From contig NZ_CP025407.1 of NCBI RefSeq assembly GCF_002847285.1, forward strand, positions 3,040,501-3,104,500: a stretch of 64,000 nt of DNA, written 5' to 3'. The notes under the pieces are model-generated. The model made no database searches, was not told the origin of the DNA, and saw only the letters and a program-made list of their open reading frames with translations. This DNA comes from Streptomyces sp. CMB-StM0423. Its GTDB lineage: Bacteria > Actinomycetota > Actinomycetes > Streptomycetales > Streptomycetaceae. Position 1 is the stretch's first letter, and each line of letters begins with the position of its first letter. Both the position numbers and the translations under genes were made by a program. This document shows positions 38,347-47,962 of the stretch, one piece after another.

Positions 38347-38386
38347 CGAGAGCGGGCCCGCCCCGGGTGGGGCGGGCCCGCTCTCG
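38347..38386. terminator. Strong bidirectional terminator before sucD stop
   Basis: A perfect 18-bp stem (38347-38364 with 38369-38386) and a GGGT loop separate the convergent sigma-like gene and sucD. Confidence 0.88.
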
Positions 38387-38431
38387 TTCCGTAACGGGGG
38401 CCTCCGCCGAGACCTGCGCGGCGAGCCGCAA

Positions 38432-39316
<885 letters not shown>

Positions 39317-39338
39317 GGTTTTCTTCTGCCCTCTGTCC

Positions 39339-40511
39339 TTACTTGGCGGCCAGCTCGGCGGCGCGGTCGGCGGCGCCGTCCATCGTGTCCACCTGCTCGA
39401 CGAGCGGGTGGTTGGCGTCGCTGAGGATCTTGCGGCCCAGCTCGGCGTTGTTGCCGTCGAGCCGCACGACCAGCGGCTTGGTGACGTCCTCGCCCTTGCT
39501 CTTGAGCAGTTCCAGGGCCTGCACGATGCCGTTGGCGACCGCGTCGCACGCGGTGATGCCGCCGAAGACGTTGACGAAGACGGACCGGACGTCCGGGTCG
39601 CCGAGGATGATCTCCAGGCCGTTGGCCATCACGTCGGCGGAGGCGCCGCCGCCGATGTCGAGGAAGTTGGCGGGCTTGACGCCGCTGTGCTTCTCGCCCG
39701 CGTACGCGACGACGTCGAGGGTGGACATGACCAGACCCGCGCCGTTGCCGATGATGCCGACCTGGCCGTCGAGCTTCACGTAGTTGAGGCCCTTGGCCTT
39801 GGCGGCGGCCTCCAGCGGGTTGGCGGCGGCCTTGTCCTCGAAAGCGACGTGGTCGGGCTGGCGGAACTCGGCGTTCTCGTCCAGCGACACCTTGCCGTCC
39901 AGCGCGAGGACCTTGCCGTCGGCGGTCTTGACCAGCGGGTTGACCTCGACCAGGAGGGCGTCCTCCTTGACGAAGACGGTCCACAGCGTCTGCAGGACCT
40001 CGACGACCTGGTCGGTGAGCTCGGCGGGGAAGCGCGCGGCCTCGACGATCTCGCGGGCCTTGGCCTCGGTCACGCCCTCGTTGGCGTCGACGGGGATCTT
40101 GGCCAGCGCCTCCGGCTTGGTGGCCGCGACCTCCTCGATGTCCATGCCGCCCTCGACGGAGGCCATGGCGAGGAAGGTGCGGTTGGCGCGGTCGAGGAGA
40201 TACGACACGTAGTACTCGTCGGCGATGTCCGCGGTCTGGGCGAGCATCACCTTGTGGACCGTGTGGCCCTTGATGTCCATGCCCAGAATCTGGCCGGCCT
40301 TCACGACGGCGTCGTCGGGGTCGGACGCCAGCTTCACGCCGCCCGCCTTGCCCCGGCCGCCGGTCTTGACCTGGGCCTTGACGACGGCGCGACCGCCGAG
40401 TTCCGCGGTCACCTGGCGCGCCGCCTCGGGCGTGTCGATGACTTCGCCGGCCAGCACCGGTACACCATGCTTGGCGAAGAGATCCCTCGCCTGGTACTCG
40501 AACAGATCCAC
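39339..40511 (-). CDS. sucC: Succinyl-CoA synthetase beta subunit
   Basis: The 390-residue protein has an ATP-grasp domain ([19 protein letters not shown] at the start, [15 protein letters not shown] for nucleotide binding) and a C-terminal ligase-CoA domain ([18 protein letters not shown]). The nucleotide specificity is not decided from sequence here. It is the first gene of sucCD. An inverted repeat (GGCAGGG/CCCTGCC, 40553-40582) lies in its leader. Confidence 0.97.
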   Translation of the reverse strand: MDLFEYQARDLFAKHGVPVLAGEVIDTPEAARQVTAELGGRAVVKAQVKTGGRGKAGGVKLASDPDDAVVKAGQILGMDIKGHTVHKVMLAQTADIADEYYVSYLLDRANRTFLAMASVEGGMDIEEVAATKPEALAKIPVDANEGVTEAKAREIVEAARFPAELTDQVVEVLQTLWTVFVKEDALLVEVNPLVKTADGKVLALDGKVSLDENAEFRQPDHVAFEDKAAANPLEAAAKAKGLNYVKLDGQVGIIGNGAGLVMSTLDVVAYAGEKHSGVKPANFLDIGGGASADVMANGLEIILGDPDVRSVFVNVFGGITACDAVANGIVQALELLKSKGEDVTKPLVVRLDGNNAELGRKILSDANHPLVEQVDTMDGAADRAAELAAK

Positions 40512-40552
40512 GCGCGTCCGTCCCTTGTGATTCAGTCGTGTCGCGTTGTAAT

Positions 40553-40582
40553 GGCAGGGTCGCCTTGCAGATTAGCCCTGCC
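40553..40582. promoter_or_regulatory. Inverted repeat upstream of sucC
   Basis: GGCAGGG and CCCTGCC are separated by 16 bases, about 40 bases before the sucC start. It could be an operator or a leader hairpin; there is no direct evidence for either. Confidence 0.3.
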
Positions 40583-40694
40583 CGACAGCCCGGCATAAAT
40601 CCGGGGTCACACCGGCGCGGTGAGAACGGTCACAAGTGCGGTTCCCGGGTGAGCGGGTACGGATGGGGCACGGGGGACTCCTTTCCGCGTCCCG

Positions 40695-42088
40695 CTACGT
40701 CGCCGCGGGGACGGGCAGCGGACGGCCCTCGAGCGCCGCCGCCATCACCTCGGGAAAGAGCTCGGGCGTACAGGCGAACGCGGGTGCGCCGAGGGCGGCG
40801 AGCGCGGCCGCGTGATCACGGTCGTACGCGGGCGCCCCTTCGTCGGAGAGCGCAAGCAGCGCGACGAACTGCACGCCGGACGCCTTCATCGCGGCGACCC
40901 GCTTCAGCATCTCCTGGCGTATGCCGCCCTCGTACAGGTCGCTGATGAGCACGACGACGGTGTCGGCGGGGCGGGTGAGGCGCTGCTGGCAGTACGCGAG
41001 CGCCCTGTTGATGTCCGTACCGCCGCCGAGCTGGGTGCCGAAGAGCACGTCGACGGGGTCGCTGAGCTGGTCGGTGAGGTCGACGACGGCGGTGTCGAAG
41101 GCGACGAGGCGGGTCGCGAGGGAGCGCATCGAGGCGAGGACGGCGCCGAAGACGGAGGCGTAGACGACGGACGCGGCCATGGAGCCGGACTGGTCGATGG
41201 CGAGGACGACTTCCTTGCGGACGGAGCGGGCGGCGCGCGCGTAGCCGACGAGGCGCTCGGGGACGACGGTGCGGTGCTCGGGGACGTAGTGCTTGAGGTT
41301 GGCGCGGATGGTGCGGTCCCAGTCGATGTCGCGGTGCCGGGGGCGCTGCACGCGGGCGGCCCGGTCGAGGGCGCCGGTGAGGGTGGCGCGGGTGCGGGCG
41401 GCGAGCTTGCGCTCCAGGTCGTCGGTGACCTGCCGGACGACGGTGCGGGCGGTCTCGCGGGCCTCGTCGGGCATGGCCTTGGCGAGGGAGAGGAGCGTGC
41501 CCACGAGATGCACGTCGGGCTCGACGGCGGCGAGCATCTCGGGCTCCAGGAGGAGCGAGGCGATGCCGAGGCGGTCGATGGCGTCGCGCTGCATGACCTG
41601 GACGACGGGGGTCGGGAAGTACTCCCGCACGTCGCCGAGCCACCGGGCCACCTGCGGCGCGGACCCGCCGAGCCCGGCCCGGCGCCGGCCGCTGCGGCCG
41701 GGTTGCTCTGCGCCCCCGTAGAGAGCTGCCAGCACCTGATCCATCCCGGCGTCGTCGCCACCCAGCGCGGCCCCGGTCCCGTCCCCGCCGCCTTCACCGC
41801 CCAACACCAGCCGCCACCGCCGCAACCGCTCTCCCGCGGGGGCGGCGGGAGATGTGGGTGTGGAGGTCGGGGGCACGGGGCGGGGTCGGGGGTGGAGTTA
41901 CCGGGGGTGGGGCCGGCGGGGGCCGCGTCCGCGGAGCGGACAGCGAACGAAGGGGCAGAGGAGTCCGGAGGGGCGGGAGTTGGGGTCACGGGGTCGGTGG
42001 CGGGGGCCGCGGACTCGGCGGGGGTGGGCATCTTGGGCTCCTCTGCCGGGGTGTGGGGGTCTGGAGACGAACCGGGTGCGGGCTTCAC
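40695..42088 (-). pseudogene. VWA-domain protein (YehP-like), apparent frameshift near N terminus
   Basis: The main part (from about 41835 down) encodes a von Willebrand A protein. Its MIDAS metal site reads DQSGSM, with GGGTDINRAL and ISDLYEGG supplying the other ligands, and a helical N-terminal region precedes it (ERLRRWRLVLGGEGGGDG). In its own frame the first start is at 41876. A much better start lies in another frame: GTG at 42088, with GAGGAGGG six bases before it and a 4-base overlap with the DUF5682 stop. It would give a Pro/Ala/Thr-rich head. One more base in the G5 run at 41838-41842 joins the two frames. I therefore take the gene as 42088-40695 with either a sequencing error or a real lesion. 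It belongs to the MoxR-DUF5682-VWA operon. Confidence 0.75.
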
Positions 42089-44982
42089 GGTTGTCCCTCC
42101 TCGGTGCCGAGCAGGGCGCGGAGCGTGGGCAGGACCGCGGCCGCGCGGGCGATGTCGATCTCGTCGGCGAAGCCGGGCAGGCCCTCCGGCTCCGCCGGGC
42201 CCGCGGCGGAGGTGCCGCGGCGCACCAACTCTCCGATGGCGCGCCGGGCTCCGGGCTCGTACTCGGCGAACGTCCGCCGCAGCAGCGGCAGCACGTCCGT
42301 GAAGGCGTCGCCGGACAGCCCGGTCAGCCAGCCGTCGACCAGCGCGAGCAGCCGCTCGTCGTGGACGAGGAGCATGCCGCCGTCGCCGCCGAGGAAGCCC
42401 TCGACCCACGCGGCGGCGTCCGCGGGCGGCACGGCGTGCGACAGCGCGAGGCCCATGACCCGCTCCGCCTCCGCGGCCGGCATCCGGCCGCCGTCGAGGA
42501 GCAGCCGCACGGCCCGGCCCCGGATGAGACCGGGCACGGTGTCCCGGCCCGCCAGCACCCGCAACGCACCGGCCCACCGCCCCCGCAGCGAACCAGCCGT
42601 GTCAACGACCGCCGCCCCCGCCGCCGCACCGCCACCGGCGGCGTCCGGTCCGCGTCCTCCGTTCACCGCACCGCCGGAGGCGGCCGCCTCCGAACCGGCG
42701 TCTCCCGATCCCGTGCCCGCGTCCAGCAGCACCACCGCCGCGTGCACCGCGTCGACGTGCGTGCGCATCTCCTGTGCCCCGTCCGTGTCGAGACCCACGC
42801 ACGCGGCCGGAAGGCCGACGAAGATGCGGTCGGCCAGACCCGTGGCGACCTCCGCGAGCGCCGCGGTCTCCGTGCCGCGGACGTCGCCGTAGCGGACGGC
42901 GCGGGCCAGCGCGGGGAGGGCCGCGGCCAGGTGGCCGACGTCGGTGTCGAGCGCGGCGCGGTCGGCGAGCGCCCGCATGGCGACCGGCAGGGCGTCGGTC
43001 AGCTCGGCGAGCAGGCACTGCTCGGCCAGCGCCGTCACCTGCGCCAGCGAACCGGCCTGCGCCGCCTCGTACTCGGCCTTGGCCGTGGCCGCCGCGACCA
43101 CCGTCGTGCCCCAGAGCGCCGCCTCCACGACGCGTACGGACAGGTCCGGCTCCCACCGCAGGTTCCATGTCTCGCGGAACGTGCCGGTGCTCGCCCGGGA
43201 GGCCGCGGGCACGCCCCAGTCGATGCCGAGCAGCCGCAGCCGGTGCAGCAGGCGGCTGCGCCCGGCGTCGGTCTCCTTGCGCAGGTCGAGCTGCAGCTCG
43301 CGCTCCTCCGCCGCCGGCTTGAGCCGCAACGCCCGCTGCGTACGCGCCAGATCGCGCTGCAGCGGCACGGCGGGCGCCGACTCCGGCACCTCGCCGAGCG
43401 CGTCGCCCACGACGAGCCGGTCGGCGACGAGCGCCAGCGGCACCTCGGAGCCGTCGCACATCACGGCCCGTACGGCATCGAGCGTCTCGGCCAGCCCGGC
43501 GAGCGGGCGGCCCCGCATCGTGGCCAGCGCGGTGGCGAGCCGCACGGCCTCGATGACGTGTGCGGACGAGACCGTACGGCCCTCGGCGCGCAGCAGGTCG
43601 GCGACCTTGATCAACCAGCGCTCGATGGGCCGGTCCGGGACCTCGAAGAGGTGCGCGTACCAGCCGGGGGAGTCGATGCCCGCCCCGTAGCCGCTCTGCC
43701 GCGCCAGCCGGCGGTGGGTCCACGGCACCCAGGCCACCTCGGTCTTGACCTTGGGCAGGCCCTTGAGCAGACGGCGGTCGGCCGTGACGGTGGTACGGGT
43801 CCGCAGCGCGGGCACGTGCCACGCACCGCAGACGACGGCGACCTGCCCGTCGAACTCGCGCCGCGCCTCCCGCAGCCGCAGCCGCATGTGCGCTTCGCGC
43901 ACCAGGTCCCGGTCGTGCCCTCCGTCCCCGTACCGCTCGCGCAACGCGCCCATCGCCTCGCCCAGCGCGACGAACGTCGCGGCGACGTCACCGCCGCCGG
44001 CCCCGTAGGCGTCCGGGCCCCGGAGGTCGGCGGTGGCGGAGCCCTCGGCGGCCGGCGCCGCGGAGTCCCCGGCACCGGTCGCGGTGACCGTACGACCGCC
44101 CCGCTCCCCCGCTTCCGCACCCGGTTTGGGCATGCGGTGCTCGATCGCGTCCTCCCACCACCTCTCCGGATCGTCGTAGCCGGCGGCCTCCGCGAGGACC
44201 GCCAACGGGTCGATGCGCAGCGCCTCGGGGTTGAGCCCCGGCACTTCCCCTCCCTGGCCTCCTGCTCCGTCCCCCTCGTCTGGCCGGCCTTCCTCCGGGC
44301 CCTCGCCCGGCCCCGGTGCGCCCGGGGCCAGTTGGCCGGCGCCGGCCATCGCGAGGGTGTGGGTGGCGGGAAGGTCGATGAAGCGGACCGGGACACCGTG
44401 GCGCAGCGCCCAGCGGATCGCGACCCACTCCGGCGAGAAGTGCGCCAGCGGCCAGAACCCCGCCCGCGCCGGCTCGTCCACGGCGTGGGCCAGCAGCGCG
44501 ACGGGCGGCCGCATCTCCTCGTCGCCGGCCAGTCCCACGATCGCGTCCGCCTCCGGCGGCCCCTCGATGAGCACGGCCCGCGGCCGGTACGCGTCCAGCG
44601 CCGCGGCGACCCCGCGCGCGGAGCCGGGCCCGTGGTGCCGCACGCCGAGCAGCAGCGGCTCGACGGCCGCGGCGCTCCGCGTGCTCCCCTCCTCCACACC
44701 GCTCACAGCCCGCTCCCCCTCCACGACCCCGACTCCCCCGCCCAAGCGCTCCGCACCCCTCCCTGCCACGCCTGCGGCGACTCTCCCGGCCACGGATTCC
44801 GCGCCCCTCCCCGCCAGGCGCCCCGCGGCTTCCCCGGCCACGGGCCCGGTGCCGCTCGCGGCCACGGCCCGCGCGGCTTCCCCGGCCGCGGGCGCCGCGC
44901 CTCCCCCTGCCATGTGTCCCGCGTCCTCCTGCCGCGCGCCGGCGAACTCCTCCCCCGCATACGCCTCTTCCGCCACCTTCAC
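42085..44982 (-). CDS. DUF5682 family protein (YehM-like)
   Basis: The 965-residue protein has an Ala/Gly/Glu-rich head of about 105 residues with degenerate repeats (VAGEAAGRLAGRG and relatives). The family core then begins at LLLGVRHHGPGSARGVAAAL, and continues with LIEGPPEAD, RFIDLP and VVCGAWHVPAL. These features resemble a TraB/erythromycin-esterase-like fold, but I do not claim catalysis. The rest is helical and without recognisable motifs. It lies between the MoxR gene (47 bases upstream) and the VWA gene (4-base overlap). The true start may be later, for example at a GTG near 44700, since the head is not conserved-looking. Confidence 0.85.
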   Translation of the reverse strand: MKVAEEAYAGEEFAGARQEDAGHMAGGGAAPAAGEAARAVAASGTGPVAGEAAGRLAGRGAESVAGRVAAGVAGRGAERLGGGVGVVEGERAVSGVEEGSTRSAAAVEPLLLGVRHHGPGSARGVAAALDAYRPRAVLIEGPPEADAIVGLAGDEEMRPPVALLAHAVDEPARAGFWPLAHFSPEWVAIRWALRHGVPVRFIDLPATHTLAMAGAGQLAPGAPGPGEGPEEGRPDEGDGAGGQGGEVPGLNPEALRIDPLAVLAEAAGYDDPERWWEDAIEHRMPKPGAEAGERGGRTVTATGAGDSAAPAAEGSATADLRGPDAYGAGGGDVAATFVALGEAMGALRERYGDGGHDRDLVREAHMRLRLREARREFDGQVAVVCGAWHVPALRTRTTVTADRRLLKGLPKVKTEVAWVPWTHRRLARQSGYGAGIDSPGWYAHLFEVPDRPIERWLIKVADLLRAEGRTVSSAHVIEAVRLATALATMRGRPLAGLAETLDAVRAVMCDGSEVPLALVADRLVVGDALGEVPESAPAVPLQRDLARTQRALRLKPAAEERELQLDLRKETDAGRSRLLHRLRLLGIDWGVPAASRASTGTFRETWNLRWEPDLSVRVVEAALWGTTVVAAATAKAEYEAAQAGSLAQVTALAEQCLLAELTDALPVAMRALADRAALDTDVGHLAAALPALARAVRYGDVRGTETAALAEVATGLADRIFVGLPAACVGLDTDGAQEMRTHVDAVHAAVVLLDAGTGSGDAGSEAAASGGAVNGGRGPDAAGGGAAAGAAVVDTAGSLRGRWAGALRVLAGRDTVPGLIRGRAVRLLLDGGRMPAAEAERVMGLALSHAVPPADAAAWVEGFLGGDGGMLLVHDERLLALVDGWLTGLSGDAFTDVLPLLRRTFAEYEPGARRAIGELVRRGTSAAGPAEPEGLPGFADEIDIARAAAVLPTLRALLGTEEGQP

Positions 44983-45029
44983 CCCCTCACTCCCTTCCTT
45001 ACTTCTTTATGTGCGGCACTCCGGTGGGG

Positions 45030-46214
45030 TCACGCCGTGAGCTCGCGGCAGGCGCGGTAGAAGTCCTTCCAGCCCTCGCGCTCGCGGACGACCGTTTCCA
45101 GGTACTCCTGCCAGACCACGCTGTCCGCCGCCGGATCGCGGACCACCGCGCTCTGGATGCCCGCCGCCACGTCGCTCGCACGCAGCACCCCGTCGCCGAA
45201 GTGGGCCGCCAGCGCGAGGCCGCCGGTGACCACGGATATCGCCTCGGCCGTCGAGAGCGTCCCGGACGGGGACTTGACCTTCGTCCGGCCGTCGGACGTC
45301 TGTCCGTCGCGCAGTTCGCGGAAGACCGTGACGACCCTGCGGATCTCGTCGACCGCCTCGGGGACCGGCGGGAGCTGGAGCGAGGCGCCGATCTGGGCGA
45401 CGCGCTGGGTGACGATGCCGACCTCGTCCTCGGGGGACGCCGGGAGCGGCAGCACCACCGTGTTGAAGCGGCGGCGCAGCGCGCTCGACAGCTCGTTGAT
45501 CCCGCGGTCGCGGTCGTTGGCCGTCGCGATGACGTTGAACCCCCGGACCGCCTGGACCTCGTCGCCCAGCTCCGCGATCGGCAGCGTCTTCTCCGACAGG
45601 ATCGTGATGAGCGAGTCCTGCACGTCGGCGGGGATACGGGTCAGCTCCTCGACCCGCGCCGTCATGCCCTCCGCCATCGCCCGCATCACGGGGCTGGGCA
45701 CCAGCGCCTCCCGGCTGGGGCCGGCGGCCAGCAACTGCGCGTAGTTCCACCCGTAGCGGATCGCCTCCTCCGGGGTGCCCGCCGTCCCCTGCACGAGCAG
45801 GGTCGAATCGCCGCTGACGGCGGCGGCCAGGTGCTCCGAGACCCAGGTCTTCGCCGTGCCGGGCACGCCGAGGAGCAGCAGCGCCCGGTCCGTCGCCAGC
45901 GTGGCGACCGCCACCTCCACGATCCGGCGCGGGCCGATGTACTTGGGCGTGATGGCCGTGCCGTCCGGGAGCGTGCCGCCCAGCAGATACGTGGACACCG
46001 CCCACGGCGACAGCCGCCAGCGCGGCGGCCTGGGCCGGTCGTCCGCGGCGGCGAGGGCCGCCAGTTCATGCGCGAAGGCGTCCTCGGCGTGCGGCCGCAG
46101 CGCGGCGTCCGCGGCCGCGGACCCGCCGGTGCCCGCGGACCCCTCGGACTCCGCGGCCGTGCCCGCCTCGCCGCTGCCCCCGATGGCCGCGCCTGCCCCT
46201 GTCGTGGTCGTCAT
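45030..46214 (-). CDS. MoxR-type AAA+ ATPase (YehL-like)
   Basis: The 394-residue protein has an acidic, low-complexity head, then an AAA+ core: Walker A GVPGTAKT, Walker B-like ARVEELTR (Glu-Glu where Asp-Glu is usual), sensor 1 NVIATANDRD, and the arginine-finger region SSALRRRFNTVVLPL. MoxR ATPases act as chaperones that remodel a VWA-domain partner; one is encoded two genes downstream. The ATG at 46214 has GAGGAGGGG before it. The gene is divergent from the SWIM zinc-finger gene by 153 bases. Confidence 0.92.
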   Translation of the reverse strand: MTTTTGAGAAIGGSGEAGTAAESEGSAGTGGSAAADAALRPHAEDAFAHELAALAAADDRPRPPRWRLSPWAVSTYLLGGTLPDGTAITPKYIGPRRIVEVAVATLATDRALLLLGVPGTAKTWVSEHLAAAVSGDSTLLVQGTAGTPEEAIRYGWNYAQLLAAGPSREALVPSPVMRAMAEGMTARVEELTRIPADVQDSLITILSEKTLPIAELGDEVQAVRGFNVIATANDRDRGINELSSALRRRFNTVVLPLPASPEDEVGIVTQRVAQIGASLQLPPVPEAVDEIRRVVTVFRELRDGQTSDGRTKVKSPSGTLSTAEAISVVTGGLALAAHFGDGVLRASDVAAGIQSAVVRDPAADSVVWQEYLETVVREREGWKDFYRACRELTA

Positions 46215-46367
46215 CGTCCCCTCCTCGCCGACTCGGTCGCAGCCGCCGCCCGCTACCGCCGCGGTGACTGCGGAAACCACCATGCCGCACGGCACTGACA
46301 CCGCCCCCGCGCCTGTGGACAGCGCAGGTCGGAGCCGTTGTCAGTGGGGGGTCGTAGCGTCGTGGGC

Positions 46368-47813
46368 ATGGACGGGCTGAGCGAACGGTGGAGCGTGGAT
46401 CAGGTGTGGGGGCTGGCGCCTGACGCCTCGTCACGTACGGCGGGCAGCAAGCTCGCCGCGGCCGGGCCGTGGGTGGAGTCCGGGGCCGCGGGCGAGGCGG
46501 TGTGGGGGCTGTGCCGCGGGAGCGGGAGCAGGCCGTATCAGACGGTGGTGGATCTGCAGGGCGCGGCGTACAAGTGCAGTTGCCCGAGCCGGAAGTTCCC
46601 GTGCAAGCACGCGCTGGGGCTGCTGCTGCGCTGGGCGCAGGGCGACGTACCCGGGACCCAGGCGGGAGCGCCGGTTCCGGAGTGGGCGGCGGAGTGGCTG
46701 GCGAGCCGCCGGGAGAAGGCGGAGCGGAAGGCAGCCGCCGGGCCCGCGGCGGAGCGGGCCCCGGATCCGGCGGCGGCGGCCGAGGCCCGGCGGCGGGCGG
46801 AGCAGCGGCGGCAGCGGATCGCCGCGGGCGCCGTGGAGCTGGAGCAGCGGCTGGCGGACCTGCTGCGCGACGGGCTGGCGACGGCGCCGCGGGGCGCGGT
46901 GTGGGAGGAGACGGCGGCGCGGATGGTCGACGCGCAGGCGCCCGGGCTGGCGGCGCGGGTGCGGGAGTTGGGGACGCTGCCCGCTTCGGGACCCGGGTGG
47001 CCGGCGCGGCTGCTCGCCGAGTGCAGCCTGCTGCATCTGCTGGACCAGGGGTTCCTGCGGCTGGACGAGCTGCCCGAGCCGCTGGCGGCGACGGTGCGGG
47101 CGCGAGTGGGCCTGACTGTCGACGCCGCGGGGCTGCTGCGCGGCGGCACGCTGCGGGACGACTGGCTGGTGCTGGCCCAGGAGGACGCCGACGACGGCAA
47201 GTTGGTCACGCGCCGCATCTGGCTGTGGGGCGCGGGCACGGGGCGGATGGCGCTGCTGCTGGCGTACGGCGCGGCGGGCCGGGCGCCGGAGCAGTCGCTG
47301 CCGACGGGCCTGCTGCTGGACGCGGAGCTGGCCTATCACCCGGGCGCGTACCCGCTGCGCGCGGCGCTGGGCACGGTCCATGCGGGCCCGCGGACCCCGG
47401 CGGCGGGGGGCGGCCGGGAGGAGCGGTCCCTGCCGCCGGGTTCCGGAGTGGCGGCGGTGGCCGCGGCGTACGGGGCGGCGCTGGCGGCGGACCCGTGGCT
47501 GGAGGGGATACCGGCTGTCCTCACGGACGTGGTCCCGGTGCCGGAAGAGGGCGACGGGGGCTGGCAGTTGGCCGAGCGCACGGGCGACCGCGCGCTGCCG
47601 CTCCACCCGGCCGCGGGGCGCGGCCCGGGCGTGTGGCAGCTCCTCGCGGTGTCGGGGGGCGGCCCGGTCACGGTCTTCGGCGAGTTCGGCCACGCGGGCT
47701 TCCGCCCGCTGACCACGTGGTCGGCGGGCACGGCGGTCCCGCTGACGGGCGCGGTCGCGGCGGTGGCGGGGGCGCCGATCGCGGCGGCGAAGGGCGGAGG
47801 CGCATGGCGCTGA
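46368..47813 (+). CDS. SWIM zinc-finger protein (YehQ-like)
   Basis: The 481-residue protein has a SWIM-type zinc finger near residues 66-80: CSCPSRKFPCKHALGLLL, the CxCxnCxH pattern thought to bind nucleic acid or protein. An Ala/Arg-rich helical segment follows, then a long C-terminal region without known motifs (LPASGPGWPARLLAECSLLH). It starts the rightward half of the MoxR-VWA cluster. The ATG at 46368 lacks a clear ribosome-binding site. Confidence 0.9.
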   Translation: MDGLSERWSVDQVWGLAPDASSRTAGSKLAAAGPWVESGAAGEAVWGLCRGSGSRPYQTVVDLQGAAYKCSCPSRKFPCKHALGLLLRWAQGDVPGTQAGAPVPEWAAEWLASRREKAERKAAAGPAAERAPDPAAAAEARRRAEQRRQRIAAGAVELEQRLADLLRDGLATAPRGAVWEETAARMVDAQAPGLAARVRELGTLPASGPGWPARLLAECSLLHLLDQGFLRLDELPEPLAATVRARVGLTVDAAGLLRGGTLRDDWLVLAQEDADDGKLVTRRIWLWGAGTGRMALLLAYGAAGRAPEQSLPTGLLLDAELAYHPGAYPLRAALGTVHAGPRTPAAGGGREERSLPPGSGVAAVAAAYGAALAADPWLEGIPAVLTDVVPVPEEGDGGWQLAERTGDRALPLHPAAGRGPGVWQLLAVSGGGPVTVFGEFGHAGFRPLTTWSAGTAVPLTGAVAAVAGAPIAAAKGGGAWR

Positions 47814-47962
47814 CGCGGAATCGGGAGGAGTTGCGGCGCGAAGGACCGGCGGGGGCCGGCCGGCGGGGCGCGAGGCGTACGGGACGGGCGGCGGCCGTCG
47901 TGGCGTCGGCGCGCGGGTGCGGGGTTCGGGCGGTGTGCGGGTCTTCGGAGGGGGTCGTATGA
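47804..47962 (+). CDS. Candidate 52-residue coupled small protein
   Basis: The ATG at 47804 has GGAGG three bases before it and overlaps the end of the SWIM gene by ten bases. The TGA at 47960-47962 overlaps the ATG of the DUF5691 gene (ATGA). The frame exactly fills the gap between the two genes. The product would be basic, Arg-rich, with two cysteines near the end. The composition is not distinctive, so it may only serve to carry ribosomes to the next gene. Confidence 0.35.
   Translation: MALTRNREELRREGPAGAGRRGARRTGRAAAVVASARGCGVRAVCGSSEGVV

Noticed and set aside
41854..45060. A plus-strand open frame of about 1070 codons
   Set aside because: It is antisense to the DUF5682 gene, which has family motifs and operon overlaps.
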